DNA of 64,000 nucleotides from Dastarcus helophoroides (GCA_028583605.1 CM053327.1:45372059-45436058), one strand, 5' to 3'; shown: positions 44,000 to 55,140, counted from the stretch's first letter. Translations and numbers: made by a program. The notes: generated by a model not told the origin, from the letters alone.

Positions 44000-44900
44000 A
44001 ATATTTTCAAGTTCAAGTGTTTCATTACAGAATATTTAATTGGCATTATTTGTTTAACATCTTAAAAAAGAGGTTTTATATCTTAAGTTTAACATGATCT
44101 GTTGCTGATATGCAACCCATAATACAAATTTAAAATTTCCTCCCTACAAGTAAAATGACTAAAATGCGCCAAATTTGAACTCTTTACTGGTTTACTAGTA
44201 TGTATCACTTTAGAAGGTACAACTTTTAGGCACCCAGCGTTCAAAAAATTCGAAAATGTGAAATAAAAATTGTCAAAATATTTGTACTTTAATTTGAGAA
44301 TATCGTAGACACTGTTGGCATCTACAGTTGTCGTGAATAGTGCGAATCCCATGAATGTTCCACTTATTTAAATTTGAATTATCAACTGTTGCCAACACTG
44401 CAGGTGGAGCATAAAGAAAGTCTCTGTTTCTGAAGTAGAGTGACAGTATGCTACGGGGAATACCCGGAGCGAATAGAAGCAAAATCAGAAGAAGAATAAG
44501 TCTCTAGAAAACGAAGAAAGAATTTAAATATAGTGCGTGAATGGGTGTGCATAAGGTTAGGTCTCTTTCGACAGTGACCTGATTGAGAAGCCTTGTTAAT
44601 AAATTTTAAAAAGGTCAATGCTTGTAATTATCAGAGAAGGTAAGGGCTGATGCAATATAGTAAAATAAAGATAATGAGATGAAAATAGCTGTAGGTCAGG
44701 GGTGACTCTGTAAGGAGAGGATGGAGGCCACTAATAAGAGTGTTTACCCTGTTTTAAAGGTAGAAGGTGTTTGTGTAAAGATATGAGAGAAAGGAAGTAC
44801 TTTAGATGTAATTGTAAGAGGGCGTTTATCCTTAAATTAGCTACAGGAGGTGTTTACCTCAAAATCAACTTTAAAGTTGTTAACTCTGTAAGTAGTATCA
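44000..44900. other. Intergenic sequence with fragments of a ttagagg-gtgttt repeat
   Basis: Phrases like gtgtttaccctgttttaaag and gtatcagaggatc at 44725-44905 reappear between 45740 and 46000, so a loose tandem repeat was interrupted by hAT-type element E5. No gene is visible. Confidence 0.55.
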
Positions 44901-44906
44901 GAGGAT

Positions 44907-45739
44907 CAGTGGCGGCTGGTCTTAAAGAGCGCAAGAGCGCGCGCTCCTCGTGAAATGAGCGATCTATTCTTTTCTGTTTAATGTAAAAGACTTCGATTTA
45001 TCACATTTTTAAACACAAAATAATGACATACTACACATAATAATACTTGTGAATGACTTGGAATCAAATACCCCAACGTTTGATTCCGTTATACATATTA
45101 AATATTATAAGGAAATTTAAATAAGTTGGTGCGCGCAGAATTATGCACCTACAGAACACCACGTTAAAGCTAGCCCGGGGTACGCCGCTCCGCGCATGTG
45201 CGATATTGCCAAATGGTGAGTACGAGTCAGAGTTTGGAGTGTGTAGTTACGTTTATGATGCTAAATGCGTAGGTCCCGGCTGATCTGATTGCGATTGCTA
45301 ATTGTGCCGCTTCCAGGCCTAACTGCCATTAGTACCGCTATTCACAAAGAGATAGCAGTACCCATTCTAGGGTCTAATTATTCATTTATAGATTTGGATT
45401 TAAACAATTTTGTTGAGAAAGTAATGAAGACTTTATTTCTTTAAAAGATCGTAGAGCGGATTTTGTTTTAAAAAAATTGTTTTTGTGTTTTTGTAGAGTT
45501 TAATTAGAACCTTGCAATAAAATATATTTTATTTTCAAATGCAGTTTTCATGAAATGGAAATTATAAGATGGTAATTAAATTTAATTCGTAAAAATATTA
45601 TTAAATATCACACCTTTTGTGTCACTTTTGTTTCTCTTAAATTTAATATCTTGCTATGACACTGGAGTCACCTAAACTCTTAACTACTAGTATTTTTGCA
45701 TCTGCGCACCCCCTGTCAAAAAGTCACCAGCCGCCACTG
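44907..45739. mobile_element. Non-autonomous hAT-type element E5 (833 bp)
   Basis: Ends CAGTGGCGGCTGGT and ACCAGCCGCCACTG are perfect 14-bp inverted repeats. The flanking octamer CAGAGGAT is identical on both sides (44899-44906, 45740-45747). The terminus is related to that of E1. The interior lacks GTCGAAATTT-type filler; near the left end is a GC-rich gcgcaagagcgcgcgctcct. Confidence 0.93.
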
Positions 45740-45784
45740 CAGAGGATACTTCGTATGATCAGCTTTAGAGGATGTTAACCCTAT

Positions 45785-45937
45785 AATTAGTATCAGAGGA
45801 CACTTATGGTATGATCAACTTTGAGGGGTGTTTCCCTTATCATAAGGAAAACATCCCTTACAGTTGATCATACCATAAGTGTCCTCTGATACTAATTATG
45901 TCATAAGGGCCTTATGACATAATTAGTATCAGAGGAC
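45785..45937. repeat. Two overlapping perfect palindromes
   Basis: Arms 45785-45820 and 45862-45897 are exact inverted repeats (36 bp, loop 41). The second arm shares its end with another palindrome, 45881-45908 and 45910-45937 (28 bp, one-base loop). The sequence is built from the local attagtatcagaggacactt repeat. Confidence 0.93.
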
Positions 45938-46021
45938 ATCAACTTTAGAGGGTGTTTCCCTTATGACCATCATCAGAAAATGTTTTTTTTTTTTTTAGGT
46001 TTAATCCACTCGAAAAGGGTA

Positions 46022-47785
46022 ACCCCATTATGCTTTCAAAGCACTGTGAGTAGGATGCGGAATCAAGGATAGATGACGATTAACAAGGATAGATAACGAT
46101 AGATGTCTTCTTAAACAAGAACAGGTTGTAATTTTTGGGGAAAATTCCTTTCGGTAACGCGTTCCATACCTTGGAAGTTCTACAGAAAAAAGAGTCTTCG
46201 TAGACAGAAGTCCTGACTGTGTCAAGCTGGACACAAAATTTGCTCTCTCCGACTGTTTTGTAGGCCTCAAAAATCTTGCCCTTGGGGGATCAATCCTGTT
46301 AGTTCCTGCGAGCATCTTCCATAACTTGGAAGTTCTGTAGAAAAAAAAGAGTCTCCATAGACAGAAGTCCTCACCGTGTCAAGCTGGACCGCACAGGAAT
46401 TTGCCGTTTCCAACTGTCTAGTACGCCTCAAGAATGTTGCCCTTGAGGGGATTAATCCTATTAGTTCCTGCGAGCATCTTCCATGATAGTACTTGTAAAA
46501 AAAGAGACAAGTCACCAACCATACACCTGTGCTCTAGTGTTTCGAGAGAATTGGTCAGACTCTCGTCATCAATTAGGCGAATCGTTCCCCTTTGAATTGA
46601 ATCCAAGAGACTTAAAGTGTGTTTTGGGGCTGAACTCCAAACATGAGAACACTATTGACTAGTGTTGCCCTAGCTTGAGCTTTGTAGTAGTGTTAATAGC
46701 TGATGAGATGCGCAGCACTTTTTAGCTTCTGGCAATGGCGCCCACATGATCGTTCCAAGAAAAGTTAGTGCTCGCCTGAAACATAAGAAACAAACAAAAC
46801 AAAAAATTTCCGAAATGGAAGTCGTAGCCTAGAGGACCATCCTTGGTCTCCTAATCCTGGTTGGAATTTCTGGATCGTAATCCACTGTCTGTCGAACTAG
46901 TTCGTTGGGATGCGTTTCCGCTCTCACCATCGCCCTGGAATTAATTTCCCTAAGAAAATCTCTTACCAAAGGTAGTACAGCTTCCCTATGGAGTTGATTG
47001 TTTCTCATAAACCACGGAGCGTCCATGGCTTTTTTCAGAAAGATGTTCTGGAACACCTGGAGTTTCTTCATCTGATTATCCGTCGTCTGTGACCAAGCTA
47101 CAGATGCGTAGGTCATCGCTGGTCTTATGATTGATTTGTATAGAACCACTTTAAGTCCAATGGACAGTTACTATTTCTACCAATCATCGCTTGCAGCATT
47201 TGGCTTTGGACACTGCATAATCGATGTGTGCCTGGAATGTAAGTCTTTTATCAAGAATTACACCTAGATACTTTGCCTGAAGTCTCCAGTCGACGTTTTG
47301 CCCATGAACATTTACATGTCCATACGATTGGAGCGTTCTTCGGGTGAAAAAGACTTCTTGGGTCTTCTCTGCGTTGACTTGGACCGAAGTAATCTAGTAG
47401 ACTGTCTGTTGCCTCCTGAGGTCGTCTGGTGATCAACTCTGGACTGTAGGAGTAAGAGAGTTGTGTCGTCTACATAAGTTGTCAAAAAAGTGTGGACGAT
47501 TGTTGAATTGGTTCTCGGGATGTATGCTGTCAACAGAGAATACAGCAGAGGTGACGAGGCAGAGCCTTGAGGCACCCCATACTAAACTGGTTTGATAGTT
47601 TCTGTCCCACCTTGGGTCTGAATGAGCGCTGGTCCAGGAACGAGCTTACCATTTGAACCATTGTTAGAGGTATTCCAAACTGGCTCTAGTGTTTCGAGAG
47701 AATCTGTCAAACTCTCGTCATCAATTAGGCGAATCGCTCTTCTTAGATCAACTTTAGAGGTTTTTCCCCGTAATAATAATATCAA
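46022..47785 (-). pseudogene. Jockey-like/CR1-like chimeric non-LTR element, minus copy, broken and rearranged
   Basis: On the minus strand: GVPQGSASSPLLYSLLTAYI and TTYVDDTTLLLL (reverse transcriptase motifs, YVDD present at about 47460), then AKYLGVILDKRL-type and MTYASVAWSQTTDNQMKKL, ending PTRIRRPRMVL, all Jockey-like. After a short junction at about 46790 follow WNDHVGAI-type and the C-terminal block IQRGTIRLIDDESLTNSLET, TSVYGDSFFSTELP of another, CR1-like type. The order at the 5' side is scrambled: the RLIDDESLTDSLETLE block also appears upstream at 47690-47780, fused to the middle of the reverse transcriptase. Many frame breaks. Confidence 0.78.
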
Positions 47786-48261
47786 TAGAAATTTACTTTA
47801 CCCATGATACAAGAGAGTGTTTACCTTATTTTCTGTTACAAACTTATTTGTATAATATATGTTCAGTTTCAGTTCATTAATAATTAATAATTAGATGAAT
47901 CCAAGGCAATCCATTTCGCATATTCTATTTATAACCTACAATATTCGCGACAACAGTCACAATTTTTAATCTACTTGGCTTTTATGAGATCTTTTTTTAG
48001 CACTAAATAGTATTATTTCTATTTCTTCTTTATTTTTTTTTCTATTGCTTCTTTATTTTATTTCCATTTCTTCTTAAAATTCCCACTTAAAGCTGAAAAA
48101 TTTTAAAACAAAATTTCATAACATTTCAAGTTTAAACTCTCAATTTTCGAAGCGTCGACTTCGTAATTTAAATAATCTAATTTTACTCGTAAAATTTCAA
48201 CTTTTTTTTTTCTCCTAAATATTTCGAGTTTAAACTGCAATTTTTTGTAAACATTTTTATT

Positions 48262-48550
48262 CTAATGCATAGACCAATAGGTTTGAACATTTTTTAAATT
48301 CGAAGTTTGGAAACCAAAGACCGGTTTCGATCTTGTTAGTTCTCGTCAGTTTGGTTTCCAAATCTCGAATCTAATAAACATTCAAATCTATTGGTCTGTG
48401 CTAGTCTCTGGTCTGTGCATTAGAAGCCTTGACTTCTGGCAACTTTCCTAGAGAGCAACCTCTCCACTAGGTGGCAGTGTTTCAACTATTGTTAGTTCAG
48501 CTACCTATGATTCACTATACAGGCCTGGAAGGCTGCATGTATTTGCAGTC
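48262..48550. repeat. Retrozyme-like repeat, copy R4, fold-back form
   Basis: Arms gaccaataggtttgaacatt... and ...cattcaaatctattggtctg face each other around the hammerhead at 48306-48362. To the right the family tail continues (ccttgacttctggcaacttt, ggtggcagtgtttcaac, ctacctatgattcactatac, ggctgcatg). R1 has the same fold-back layout. Confidence 0.85.
48306..48362 (-). ncRNA. Hammerhead ribozyme, intact core, long stem I (copy C)
   Basis: Minus strand order: TTTGGAAACCAAA (stem I), CUGACGA, stem II GAACT-AACA-AGATC (one A-A mismatch, G10.1-C11.1 intact), GAA, stem III ACCGGU, C17 (canonical GUC cleavage site), TTTGGTTTCCAAA. Stem I is 13 perfect pairs and continues into the fold-back arms of the repeat. 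All conserved core positions are present. The zero-loop stem III suggests it acts as a dimer. Activity is inferred. Confidence 0.82.
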
Positions 48551-48937
48551 TAGCTTGTATTCTATTTGCATAAACATTTTTAGTCAAAATGTTGTTTATG
48601 AAGTTTGACTTTTTCCCAACATCCTTACCTTATCTCAAAAAATGCAACCTAGATTGTTCTAACATTTTTACTTTAGGTTTTCCTCGAAATCTTTCTCAGC
48701 TCCTAACATTTTAACTTTAAAACTGACGACAATTTCAACTTAAATGCAAAATTTTGACATTTTTTGCCAAATTTGAAACTACCGTAAACCAAGGTTACTT
48801 TGACACATTTTTTTGTTACTGACTTTACTAATGGATATTTACTTTTACTATAATTATATATTTACTTTTTACTTTTTTTTAGTGCCACAAAAATGAAAAA
48901 ATATCTATGCATTAGTTAATGGTCACTTAAATAATTC

Positions 48938-49220
48938 GATCGATTTTTTTGAAAATAAACTGAGGTTTTTAACTTTGAAAATAGAGACAATGTTGGTCTA
49001 TGTTAAATGTTTTTTGACCCATGAGCTGTTTTGTCTTTATTTTCGCCTTTAAATATAAACTGAACTATAGTTCGATGAAAAAATAAGTTGTACTTATAGA
49101 AACATCAAAAAAACGTAAAAGGAACAGTATTTTGTAAGGTTGTTGAAGGTCAAGTTCAAGCGAACCCAAAAATCGTTTGTGCGCTTCTTTTAGAGAAGAA
49201 ATCTTGATAACATGAGACCG
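48938..49220 (+). repeat. 280-bp direct repeat, copy 1 (partner 49815-50090)
   Basis: From cgatttttttgaaaataaac to cttgataacatgag. About 90 percent identical by eye to 49815-50090. Between the two copies is the first part of the Jockey-like reverse transcriptase. Confidence 0.88.
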
Positions 49221-49419
49221 GACATAAGATTTTTTTTACTAATATTTCAATTATATCTATTATTCCCAATTACTATAGTAGGCAAATACGCGAGGCCATT
49301 GAAATCCCAAATTTCCCCAAAAACATCAACAGAGACGGCGGTTACATGCTTTCCTCCATCTGGAAACCAACCATCGGAAACCTTCGGAAGTAATCGCGCA
49401 AACCAATGGTGTATAAAGT

Positions 49420-49815
49420 TTTCCTTTCTTTCGTTCCTCTCGGAAGGTCCGGACGGAATTCTAAACCAAGTTCTGAAGAATTTTCCGGACCAAGGTGTCA
49501 AATACTTTGGAGCAGTAGTCAATTCCAAGTTTAAGTACCGGTATTTTCCCACAAGGTGGAAATCTGCAAACGTTATATTCATTCCTAAGCCAGGTAATGA
49601 TGGGAAATTTTCTCAAAATTACAGGCCAATTAGCCTCTTATTCAACTTGGGTAAGGTGGCGAAAACGATTTTGAGGAAACGTCTGCAGAATATCATCAGC
49701 GATCGCGACTTCATTCCTAAGGAACTTGGATTCCAACCCATGCACTCTACCTCAGACCAGCTGCAGGGAGTGGTTAAAACAATCACTCAACGCATGAACT
49801 GGAACCAGGTAGTTG
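49420..49815 (+). pseudogene. Jockey-like reverse transcriptase, N-terminal part
   Basis: Encodes GPDGILNQVLKNFPDQGVKY, PTRWKSANVIFIPKPGND, FSQNYRPISLLFNLGKVAKT and HSTSDQLQGVVKTITQRMNW. IPKPG.D...YRPISLL and HST..QL are conserved palm and finger motifs of Jockey-clade enzymes. The frame is interrupted at about 49821 by the second copy of the 280-bp repeat, right before the catalytic Asp motif. Confidence 0.85.
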
Positions 49816-50090
49816 GATCGATTTTTTTGAAAATAAACTGAGGTTTTGAACTTTGAAAATAGGGACAATGTTGGTCTATGTTAAGTGTTATTTTGACCCA
49901 TGAGCTGTTTTGTTTTTATTTTCTCCTTTAAATATAAACTGAACTATGGTTCGATGAAAAAATAAGTTGCACTCATGGAAACATCAAAAAAACGTAAAAG
50001 TAAGGTTGTTGAAGGTCAAGTTCAAGCGAACCCAAAAATCGTTTGTGCTCTTCTTTTAGAAATGAAATCTTGATAACATGAGATCGGATA
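49815..50090 (+). repeat. 280-bp direct repeat, copy 2, interrupting the reverse transcriptase
   Basis: Same sequence as 48938-49220. It separates NWNQVVG from DISKAFNTVWHQGL, which are contiguous in Jockey-clade enzymes. Confidence 0.88.
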
Positions 50091-51905
50091 TCTCCAAGGC
50101 ATTTAACACAGTTTGGCACCAAGGACTAGTCTACAAGATGCACCAGTTTGGAATACCTCTAACAATGGTTCAAATGGTAAGCTCGTTCCTGGACCAGCGC
50201 TCATTCAGAGCAAAGGTGGGACAGGAGCTATCAAACCAGTTTATAGTTACAGTATGGGGTGGCTCAAGGCTCTGCCTTGTCACCTTTGCTGTATTCTCTG
50301 TTCACAGCAGACATCCCAAGAACCAATCCAACAATCATCCACACCTTATTGGCAACTTATGCAGACGACACAGCTTTGGTGGCGTACTTTTGCAGTCCAG
50401 AGTTGGTCACTAGATGACCTCAGGAGGCAACAGACAGTTTACTAGATTATTTCGGTCAATGGAGAATCCAAGTCAACGTAGACAAAACCCAAGCAGTATT
50501 TTTCATCTGAAGAAGACTCCAACCGTACGGACATGTAAATGTTCATGGGCAAAACGTCGACTGGAGACTTTAGGCAAAGTATCTAGGTGTAATTCTTGAT
50601 AAGAGACTTACCTTCCAGGCACACATCGATTATGCAGTATCCAAAGCCAAATGCTGCAAGCGATGCTTGGTAGAAGTAGTAACCTGTCCATTGGACTTAA
50701 AGTGTTACTATACAAATCAATCAAAAGACCAGCGATGACCTACGCATCTCCAGCTTGGTCGACGAATAATCAAATGAAGAAACTCTAGGTGTTCCAGAAC
50801 GTCTTTCTAAAACAGGCCATGGACGCTCCATGGTTTGTGAGAAACAATCAACTCCATAGGAAAGCTGAACTACCTTTGGTAAGAGATTTTTTTAGGGAAA
50901 TTAATTCCAGGGCGATTGTGAGAGCGGAAACGCATCCCAACGAACTAGTTCGACAGGCAGTGGATTACGATCCAGCCCCACCATCCCAACCAAGATTAGG
51001 AGACCAAGGATGGTCCTCTACGCTACGACTTCCATTTCGGAAATTTTTGTTTTGTTTGTTTCTTATGTTTCAGGCGAGCGCTAACTTTTCTTGGGACGAT
51101 CATGTGGGCGCCATTACCAGAAGCTAGGCTTTCTTTTCAGAGCTAAAAAGTACTTCGCATCTCATCAGCTATTAACACTATACAACGCTCAAGTTAGGGC
51201 AACACTAGTCAATAGTGTTCTCATGTTTAGAGTTCAGTCCCAAAGCCCACTTTAGCTTTTTTGGATTCAATTCAAAGAAGAGCGATTCGCCTAATTGATG
51301 AAGAACGTTTGACCAATTCTCTCGAAACATTAGAGCGCAGGTGAATGGTTGATGACTTGTCTCTTTTTTCCAAGTACTATCATGGAAGATTCTCACAGGA
51401 ACTATCTCCAAGGGCAAGATTCTTGAGGCATAGAAGGCAGTCGGAGAAAACTGTTCCCATGTTTGGAGTTCAGCCCCAAAACACACTTTAGCTCTCTTGG
51501 ATTCAATTCAAAGAGGAGCGATTCGCCTAATTGATGACGAGAGTCTAACCGATTTTCTCGAAACACTAGAGTACAGGCGTATGGTTGGTGACTTGTCTCT
51601 TTTCTACAAGTACTATCATGGAAGATGCTCGCAGGAACTAATAGGATTAATCCCCTCAAGGGCAAGATTCTTGAGGCGTACTAGACAGTTGGAAACAGCA
51701 ATTTCCTGTGCGGTCCAGCTTGACACAGTGAGGACTTCTGTCTATGGAGACTCTTTTTTCTACAGAACTTCCAAATTATGGAACTTGTTACCGAAAGAAA
51801 TTTTTCCCAAAAATTACAACCTATCCTTGTTCAAGAAGGCGGTTCATCGCCATCTATCCTTGTTTCCGCATCCTACTCGCAGTGTTTTGAAAGAATAATG
51901 GAGTT
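50090..51905 (+). pseudogene. Jockey-like/CR1-like chimeric element, plus copy
   Basis: Resumes with DISKAFNTVWHQGL, SSFLDQRSFRAKVGQELSNQ, the QG.SASSP region (frame-broken), YADDTALVAYF, VNVDKTQAVFF, AKYLGVILDKRLTFQAHIDY and MTYASPAWSTNNQMKK, then MDAPWFVRNNQLHRKAEL and YDPAPPSQPRLGDQG. The junction at about 51030-51075 is followed by SWDDHVGAITRS and the CR1-like end IQRGAIRLIDDESLTDFLET, LYKYYHGRCSQELIGLIP, TSVYGDSFFYRTSKLWNLLP, HLSLFPHPTRSVLKE and a stop. The last stretch (51497-51898) is open; the rest has multiple shifts. The RLIDDE block is also repeated at 51270-51345. Confidence 0.8.
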
Positions 51906-52109
51906 ACCCTTTGCGAGTGGATTAAACTTAAAAAAAAACTGTTTACAAAAGTGCTCCAGCACTATTGTACTGTTTCGACGGAGGGATTGGGGGTCAAGGG
52001 CCCGGCCCGAAGAAGTTGGGGTTTTTAGTCGGTACCCGTAGTTCGAGCGGAAGTCCGACACTATCTGGGTCATCTTCCCAGATGTTCTTAAAGGATTTTC
52101 CCCTACTTT

Positions 52110-52440
52110 AAAAAAAAAATCCTCTCAGAAGAGTTTCGCCTCTGGTATGGTGGACTTACTGAGGTACCGTGCTCTTGTGTCTAAACTTTCTTATCCTTTG
52201 TACCAAATTTTCAATTCAGAAAAGTTTTGCTTTTGGTATGGTGGACATACTCAGTTACCGTGGTCTGATGTTTTGAAATTGGCTTTTTTTCAATTTTGTA
52301 TATTTCCTTGTATTTTATTTTTCATTTATGGTTTCTTTGTTCCCGAAGAAGCCCCCTACGATGGTGGGCGACAGTCGAACACTTTTGGTAGTTCTTTGAC
52401 ACGGTCCAATCCCGGAAGAAGTATATTCTATACAGAAGAA
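52110..52440 (+). repeat. Dispersed repeat, relative of 37510-37815
   Basis: Contains two related ~90-bp halves (gtttcgcctctggtatggtg and gttttgcttttggtatggtg), then gaagccccctacgatggtgg and acggtccaatcccggaagaa. It follows the retroelement and precedes the minus-strand frame at 52520. Confidence 0.7.
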
Positions 52441-52519
52441 ATCTTGTTTTTGATGTCACAAATGTTATAAAATAAAATATCTTTTTACTTAGGCCATGTT
52501 CAAGACTTATTATCCTTTT

Positions 52520-52777
52520 TCATGCATTCATGCAGTCTACAGTTAGAAAATCTTTGGATTTCAACGACTGCCAACTAATTTTCGGTATCTGTTCTATGGG
52601 GGTATTGCCTTCAACGACAGCATTAGTCGAAAGAAGTAGTTTTTGACTTTCTACTAAATCCGATAATGATTCAAAATTGTTCTGTTTGTCTTTCAGTGAA
52701 CCAAATGGTTCCGGACTGTTTCCAGCGTAACTGATAATTGATAATGTATCTGAGGGTCGTCTGGTTTTTTCTGGCAT
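52520..52777 (-). pseudogene. Hydrophilic frame of unknown origin inside the TA-flanked transposon
   Basis: Minus-strand frame MPEKTRRPSDTLSIISYAGN, SPEPFGSLKDKQNNFESLSD, PKISWQSLKSKDFLTVDC and a stop; upstream in frame is EANKRSRKID. Composition is protein-like. It ends next to palindromic copy P10, which may have cut it. It could be the C-terminal tail of a transposase; no catalytic motif is visible. Confidence 0.35.
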
Positions 52778-52803
52778 ATCTATTTTGCGAGAACGTTTAT
52801 TAG

Positions 52804-52948
52804 CTTCAAAAAATTGAAAAACAAATTTTGTCCCCTGAAACCAAGAAAGATTAAAAAACGCAACAAAGGTTGCTCTTGATTTTTAATCTTTCTTGGTTTC
52901 AGGGGACAACTTTTGAAGATAACCAAGGACTGGTCCGTTCCACCAAAA
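52804..52948. repeat. Palindromic element copy P10
   Basis: Short-loop form: cttcaaaaaattgaaaaaca, ttgtcccctgaaaccaag, then aatctttcttggtttcagg and outer motif gaagataaccaaggactgg. Confidence 0.8.
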
Positions 52949-52999
52949 GTTTATTAGATTATTTAGAAGGATGAATTGTTTCTCGGTTGACACTCTGAC

Positions 53000-53790
53000 C
53001 TGTTGGAACTATCAATTTACTTCTATGGTTTTTTTGAGTGCTTATTTCTCACTGTTTTTTTAATCTACCCAAGAAAACGTTTTATTCTGAATCAATGTTT
53101 ACATTCAGGCGGCCTTAATCAAGGAAGTGGTTTAAAATTCGAATTCTTATCTATTGGATAAATTCCAGTTGTTTGTTGAAACGAGATTTTAGCTTTTAAT
53201 TACTATGGTCCGGGTAAGAGCGACTGTCAGATTTTCTTTTAGTTAGGCACTCTGAAATTACATCTGGAAGATGAAGAAAAATTTAAAAGACGAATTGTAT
53301 AACCATCTGGAAGATGAAGAACAATTAAAGGGACGAATTGTTAAATACCATTTAGAGTAGGTTAGGGCTACCTTGGCCATGGGCCAAAATAATTCGTTTA
53401 AGTGGACCCAAGATTACACATTCCCAACCCTATTTCAAAAAAAAACAATCAACAAGTATAAAAGTAAAGGATTGAAGGATCTCCAGAAATGTCTACATAT
53501 ATTATGCTTCAAATGCCAGATTTTTGGCTCAACGTGTAACGCAATAATGGAGCTTGGTTGCTAAAAAAATAAACACTGGAACGACTCTATTAGAATCTGT
53601 GTATAACGAAATCTATTGGGCATAAAATCACAGATTTAAGCTTCAAGTAGTTTGCTAAAATGTTCTACTTATTAGGAAAGCCATCATTTCGTTTCTTCGA
53701 AGTTCTATTTTATGTTTAGAAAAATTCACAGCAATTTCTCTGGATACGACAAAATAACACCTTAAGGGACAAAGTTACCCTGGTTTATGG
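53000..53790. other. Right-hand interior of the TA-flanked transposon
   Basis: Contains two near copies of catctggaagatgaagaa (53262, 53310) and tagggctaccttggccatgg. The 63-codon frame at 53373-53564 is not recognised. Confidence 0.5.
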
Positions 53791-53870
53791 TAACTAAATA
53801 AAAAAAGTTAAAGAAAAATATATAACAAACCTATTTCTAAAATAAAACTTAATATCTGTACAAAAGACAT

Positions 53871-54043
53871 TTGAAAATTGAAATACAGAACTTGTCCCCT
53901 GAAACCAGGAAAGTATCTCTCTTGGCTGTCGAAACGCGTTAGAGCAACGTTTGTTGTGTGTTTTTTAATCTTTCTTGGTTTCAGGGGACAAGTTCTGTAT
54001 TTCAATTTTTGAAAATAACCAAGGACCAGTCCGTTCCACCAAA
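53871..54043. repeat. Palindromic element copy P11
   Basis: Arms gaaaattgaaatacagaact and ctgtatttcaatttttgaaa, outer motif on the right (aaggaccagtccgttccacc). The core is shortened to tctctcttggctgtcgaaac, losing CTGAAGA. Confidence 0.82.
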
Positions 54044-54059
54044 TAAAGGACATTTGCCC

Positions 54060-54970
54060 TATCGGCATTTCTCCGATTTATCCTATGGTCAATCAAGCTC
54101 TGTTATCAATAAATCTATAGACTATAGAATCTAGAAACTATAGTAGGATTAATACATTTTCATCCCCTTTTTTCTGAAGATTGAAGAGGCACTTTTGGTG
54201 TTAAAGAGAATGGCACAGAAAAAAAATCCTGACTACGTGCCTCGAACGAAACGTTATCTACAACAGTCTCCAGATAGTCGTCAAATTAAAGAAACGAATT
54301 ACACTTTTTCCCATTACCCAAAATTTTACCCTTTGGTAAATTTTTGAATTTCAGTTGATGAAAATCATTTTGTGCGTCGTTCTGAAGCAATCCTCCCACA
54401 CGTGCAACTGGCCCTACTTCAAAAGTACTGGCTAAAGACCTGGTTGTAGGTAGTTCAACGAATCCTTTATGTTTATGAGTCTCCGATGTGTATTAAATTC
54501 GAATGCAAATGCATCGCAGGCGATACAAAAGTAAACACAGACGAAACACACCAAACGTAAACATTATCGTTTTGCTTTTTACATTTACCCATACTTCGTT
54601 TTTTACTTCGACAAGGTTATTTCCTAACGCATTCAGTGATAATAATTCATAAATTATGATGTCCTATTTATAGATCCTGTTGAACTTGCTCGAGAGCTGT
54701 TAAGAATAGCAAAACATGCGAAGGAGTAGTGCCAATTAATTTAAGATTAGAGTGCGATAGACTGATTAAATATGAAGTTAAAAAGTTGTGCTCGAAATGT
54801 GAATTACTTGATTTTTGTAATACAAATCGTATAAAGGTGGGTTCTTTGTTTAATTTATTTAGCCTGGATAATTAAATCGTGCGTGCATGCTCGTCTGCTT
54901 AAAACTTTTAGTTTTTATATCTCAGCGTTTACATGTTGATTTGTAATAAAATATGTAGGTTACAAGTTAC
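54060..54970. other. Unassigned sequence with a solo terminal-repeat remnant
   Basis: At 54223-54245 aaaatcctgactacgtgcct matches the right end of the E3/E4 family (one change) without a left partner. Otherwise AT-rich sequence with no supported frame. Confidence 0.6.
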
Positions 54971-54978
54971 AATACAAG

Positions 54979-55140
54979 TTTGATGGAACGGACTGGTCCT
55001 TGGTTATCTTCAGAAATTGAAATACAGCACTTGTCCCCTGAAACCAAAAAAGATTGAAAATCACAACAAACGTTGCTCTAACATTTGTTGTGTTTTTTAA
55101 CCTTTCTTGGTTTCAGGGGACAAGTTCTGTATTTCAATTT
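54979..55140. repeat. Palindromic element copy P12
   Basis: Left outer motif tttgatggaacggactggtc then ttgaaatacagcacttgtcc; right arm ggtttcaggggacaagttct. Short loop, no core. Confidence 0.82.

Larger units (their letters stand above)
48782..53790. mobile_element. TA-flanked DNA transposon (Tc1/mariner-like) with nested retroelement
   Basis: Left end CCGTAAACCAAGGTTACTTTG and, reading inward from the right, CCATAAACCAGGGTAACTTTG form an inverted repeat matching at about 20 of 25 positions, each bordered by TA (48780-48781, 53791-53792). The element has been opened by a plus-strand Jockey/CR1-like chimera (about 49400-52000) and a further repeat (52110-52440). No intact transposase is seen; the minus-strand frame at 52520-52777 could be a remnant. 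Confidence 0.65.

Noticed and set aside
52147..52470. 107-codon plus-strand frame
   Set aside because: The related repeat at 37510-37815 does not keep the frame, so it is unlikely to be coding.
54223..54245. A further complete E3/E4-family element
   Set aside because: Only one terminal repeat is present, and no left end or octamer duplication could be found.
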